Below, one piece after another: positions 63,436-64,000 of a stretch of DNA of 64,000 nt. How positions within the stretch are numbered: the stretch's first letter is position 1; every line of letters begins with the position of its first letter. Origin of the DNA: Microbacterium oryzae (GTDB lineage: Bacteria > Actinomycetota > Actinomycetes > Actinomycetales > Microbacteriaceae); contig NZ_JAUEPM010000007.1 of the NCBI RefSeq assembly GCF_030406385.1, positions 62,001-126,000 of the forward strand. Direction: 5' to 3'. A model generated the notes under the pieces. It was not told where the DNA came from. It made no database searches and saw only the letters and a program-made list of their open reading frames with translations. The position numbers were made by a program, and so were the translations under genes.

Positions 63436-64000
63436 CTACTCCTCGTCGGGGTCGACGCCCGCGAGGGCCTCGACCTCGCGCTCCCAGTCGTCCTTCGCGA
63501 GCCGGTACCAGAGGTAGAACGAGAACCCGGCGAAGACCGCCCACTCGGCGGCGTAGAAGAGGTTCAGCCAGTTGACCGAGCTGCCCTCATCCGGGGCGTG
63601 CGAGGCGATCGTCTCGAGGTCGGTCTCGACGAGACCGGCGACCGGATCGTCCGACGTGAGGTACTGGCGGTAGACGTCGATGTGCTCGCCGTCGATCTCG
63701 GTCTCGTGCCAGCGGGAGAGGAGCGCGGCAGGGGACATCCGCGTCATCTCGAAGACGTCGTCGCCCGGCGGCAGCTGCGGACCCTCGTCGGAGATGAGAC
63801 GCCCGGTGAGGTCCACGGCACCCGCAACGCCGCCATCCGGCAAGGCGTCGGCCGCCTCGGCGCGCTTCTCGAGCTGCGCGGCCGCGGCGTCCGCCTCGTC
63901 ACGCGAGTCCGACCATCCGATGGCCACCGCGATCGACCGCGCCTCGGGGGACGCGTCCACCCTGAACTGGCCGGTCACCCAGTAGCCCTCGGCGCCGTCG
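63436..64000 (-). CDS. SURF1 family cytochrome oxidase biogenesis protein (5' end outside window)
   Basis: The frame stays open to the right edge (residues DGAEGYW before a GTG), so at least the N terminus is missing; about 188 residues are visible. The soluble SURF1 middle is followed by the conserved closing helix NLFYAAEWAVFAGFSFYLWY (shown at 20 residues) and an acidic tail. SURF1 proteins help insert haem into aa3-type cytochrome oxidase. The usual first membrane helix would lie outside the window. No other oxidase gene is visible here. Confidence 0.85.
   Translation of the reverse strand, partial: DGAEGYWVTGQFRVDASPEARSIAVAIGWSDSRDEADAAAAQLEKRAEAADALPDGGVAGAVDLTGRLISDEGPQLPPGDDVFEMTRMSPAALLSRWHETEIDGEHIDVYRQYLTSDDPVAGLVETDLETIASHAPDEGSSVNWLNLFYAAEWAVFAGFSFYLWYRLAKDDWEREVEALAGVDPDEE

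Overview
This 64 kb window is chromosomal DNA of a high-GC Gram-positive actinobacterium. It is most likely a member of the Microbacteriaceae, close to Microbacterium. The grounds are uniformly high GC, many ATGA/GTGA gene overlaps and frequent GTG starts. Typical actinobacterial genes are also present: a fused E2-E1 2-oxoglutarate dehydrogenase (Kgd), GuaB1, an Eis-type acetyltransferase, a SigR-RsrA pair next to aroA-rsgA, Cds1-like cysteine desulfhydrase and SURF1. I see no rRNA, tRNA, CRISPR array, prophage, transposase or integrase. Genus is inference; actinobacterial origin is near certain.

Layout. 1-2.3 kb: a TPM-domain membrane protein (cut by the window edge), PspA and an unusual arginase-family protein. 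2.3-7.4 kb: an IclR-controlled catabolic island with two hydroxyacid dehydrogenases, an MHS-family symporter and a fumarylacetoacetase-like hydrolase. 7.4-8.9 kb: a HExxH hypothetical protein, a stand-alone SIP-domain protein behind a good DtxR/IdeR iron box, and an AhpD-like protein. 9-15 kb: an alpha/beta hydrolase translationally coupled to a complete peptide/nickel-type ABC importer. 15-21.2 kb: GNAT, Ung, a phosphoribosyltransferase, an SDR, the methionine genes metY and metX, and Ohr. 21.3-26.3 kb: cysteine desulfhydrase, MFS transporter, thiamine-binding-like protein, GT87 enzyme and NnrD, all on the minus strand. 26.3-37 kb: Old Yellow Enzyme, two CNNM/CorC proteins, GuaB1, Kgd and Eis-like. 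37-40.5 kb: a tandemly duplicated phosphate transporter module with a PHO-box-like site. 40.5-44 kb: RsrA-SigR divergent from AroA-RsgA. 44-49 kb: SseB-like, MFS and PcrA helicase. 49-53 kb: two GntR regulators, GDPD and a Bax-inhibitor-like protein. 52.8-57.9 kb: an envelope cassette (NAGPA-type glycosidase, GT2-GtrA fusion, DUF4956, VTC domain, beta-rich lipoprotein). 57.9-64 kb: MFS, proline-iminopeptidase-like, GuaA, DUF3817, flavodoxin-fold protein and SURF1 (cut by the window edge).

The most unusual material is non-coding. There are three loci with paired copies of a TGTCTCACT...AGTGAGACA palindromic element. A four-unit array of hairpin-forming repeats with an exact 73-bp period lies between rsgA and sseB. 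A 22-bp perfect inverted repeat sits near guaA, and tandem copies of the rsrA 3' end follow that gene. Regulatory sites found by eye include a SigR-type promoter (GGAAT-N19-GTT) inside the start of aroA driving sigR, an iron box on the SIP gene, a PHO box on pit and a palindrome at the presumed metY transcription start. All regulatory calls are by eye, without statistics.
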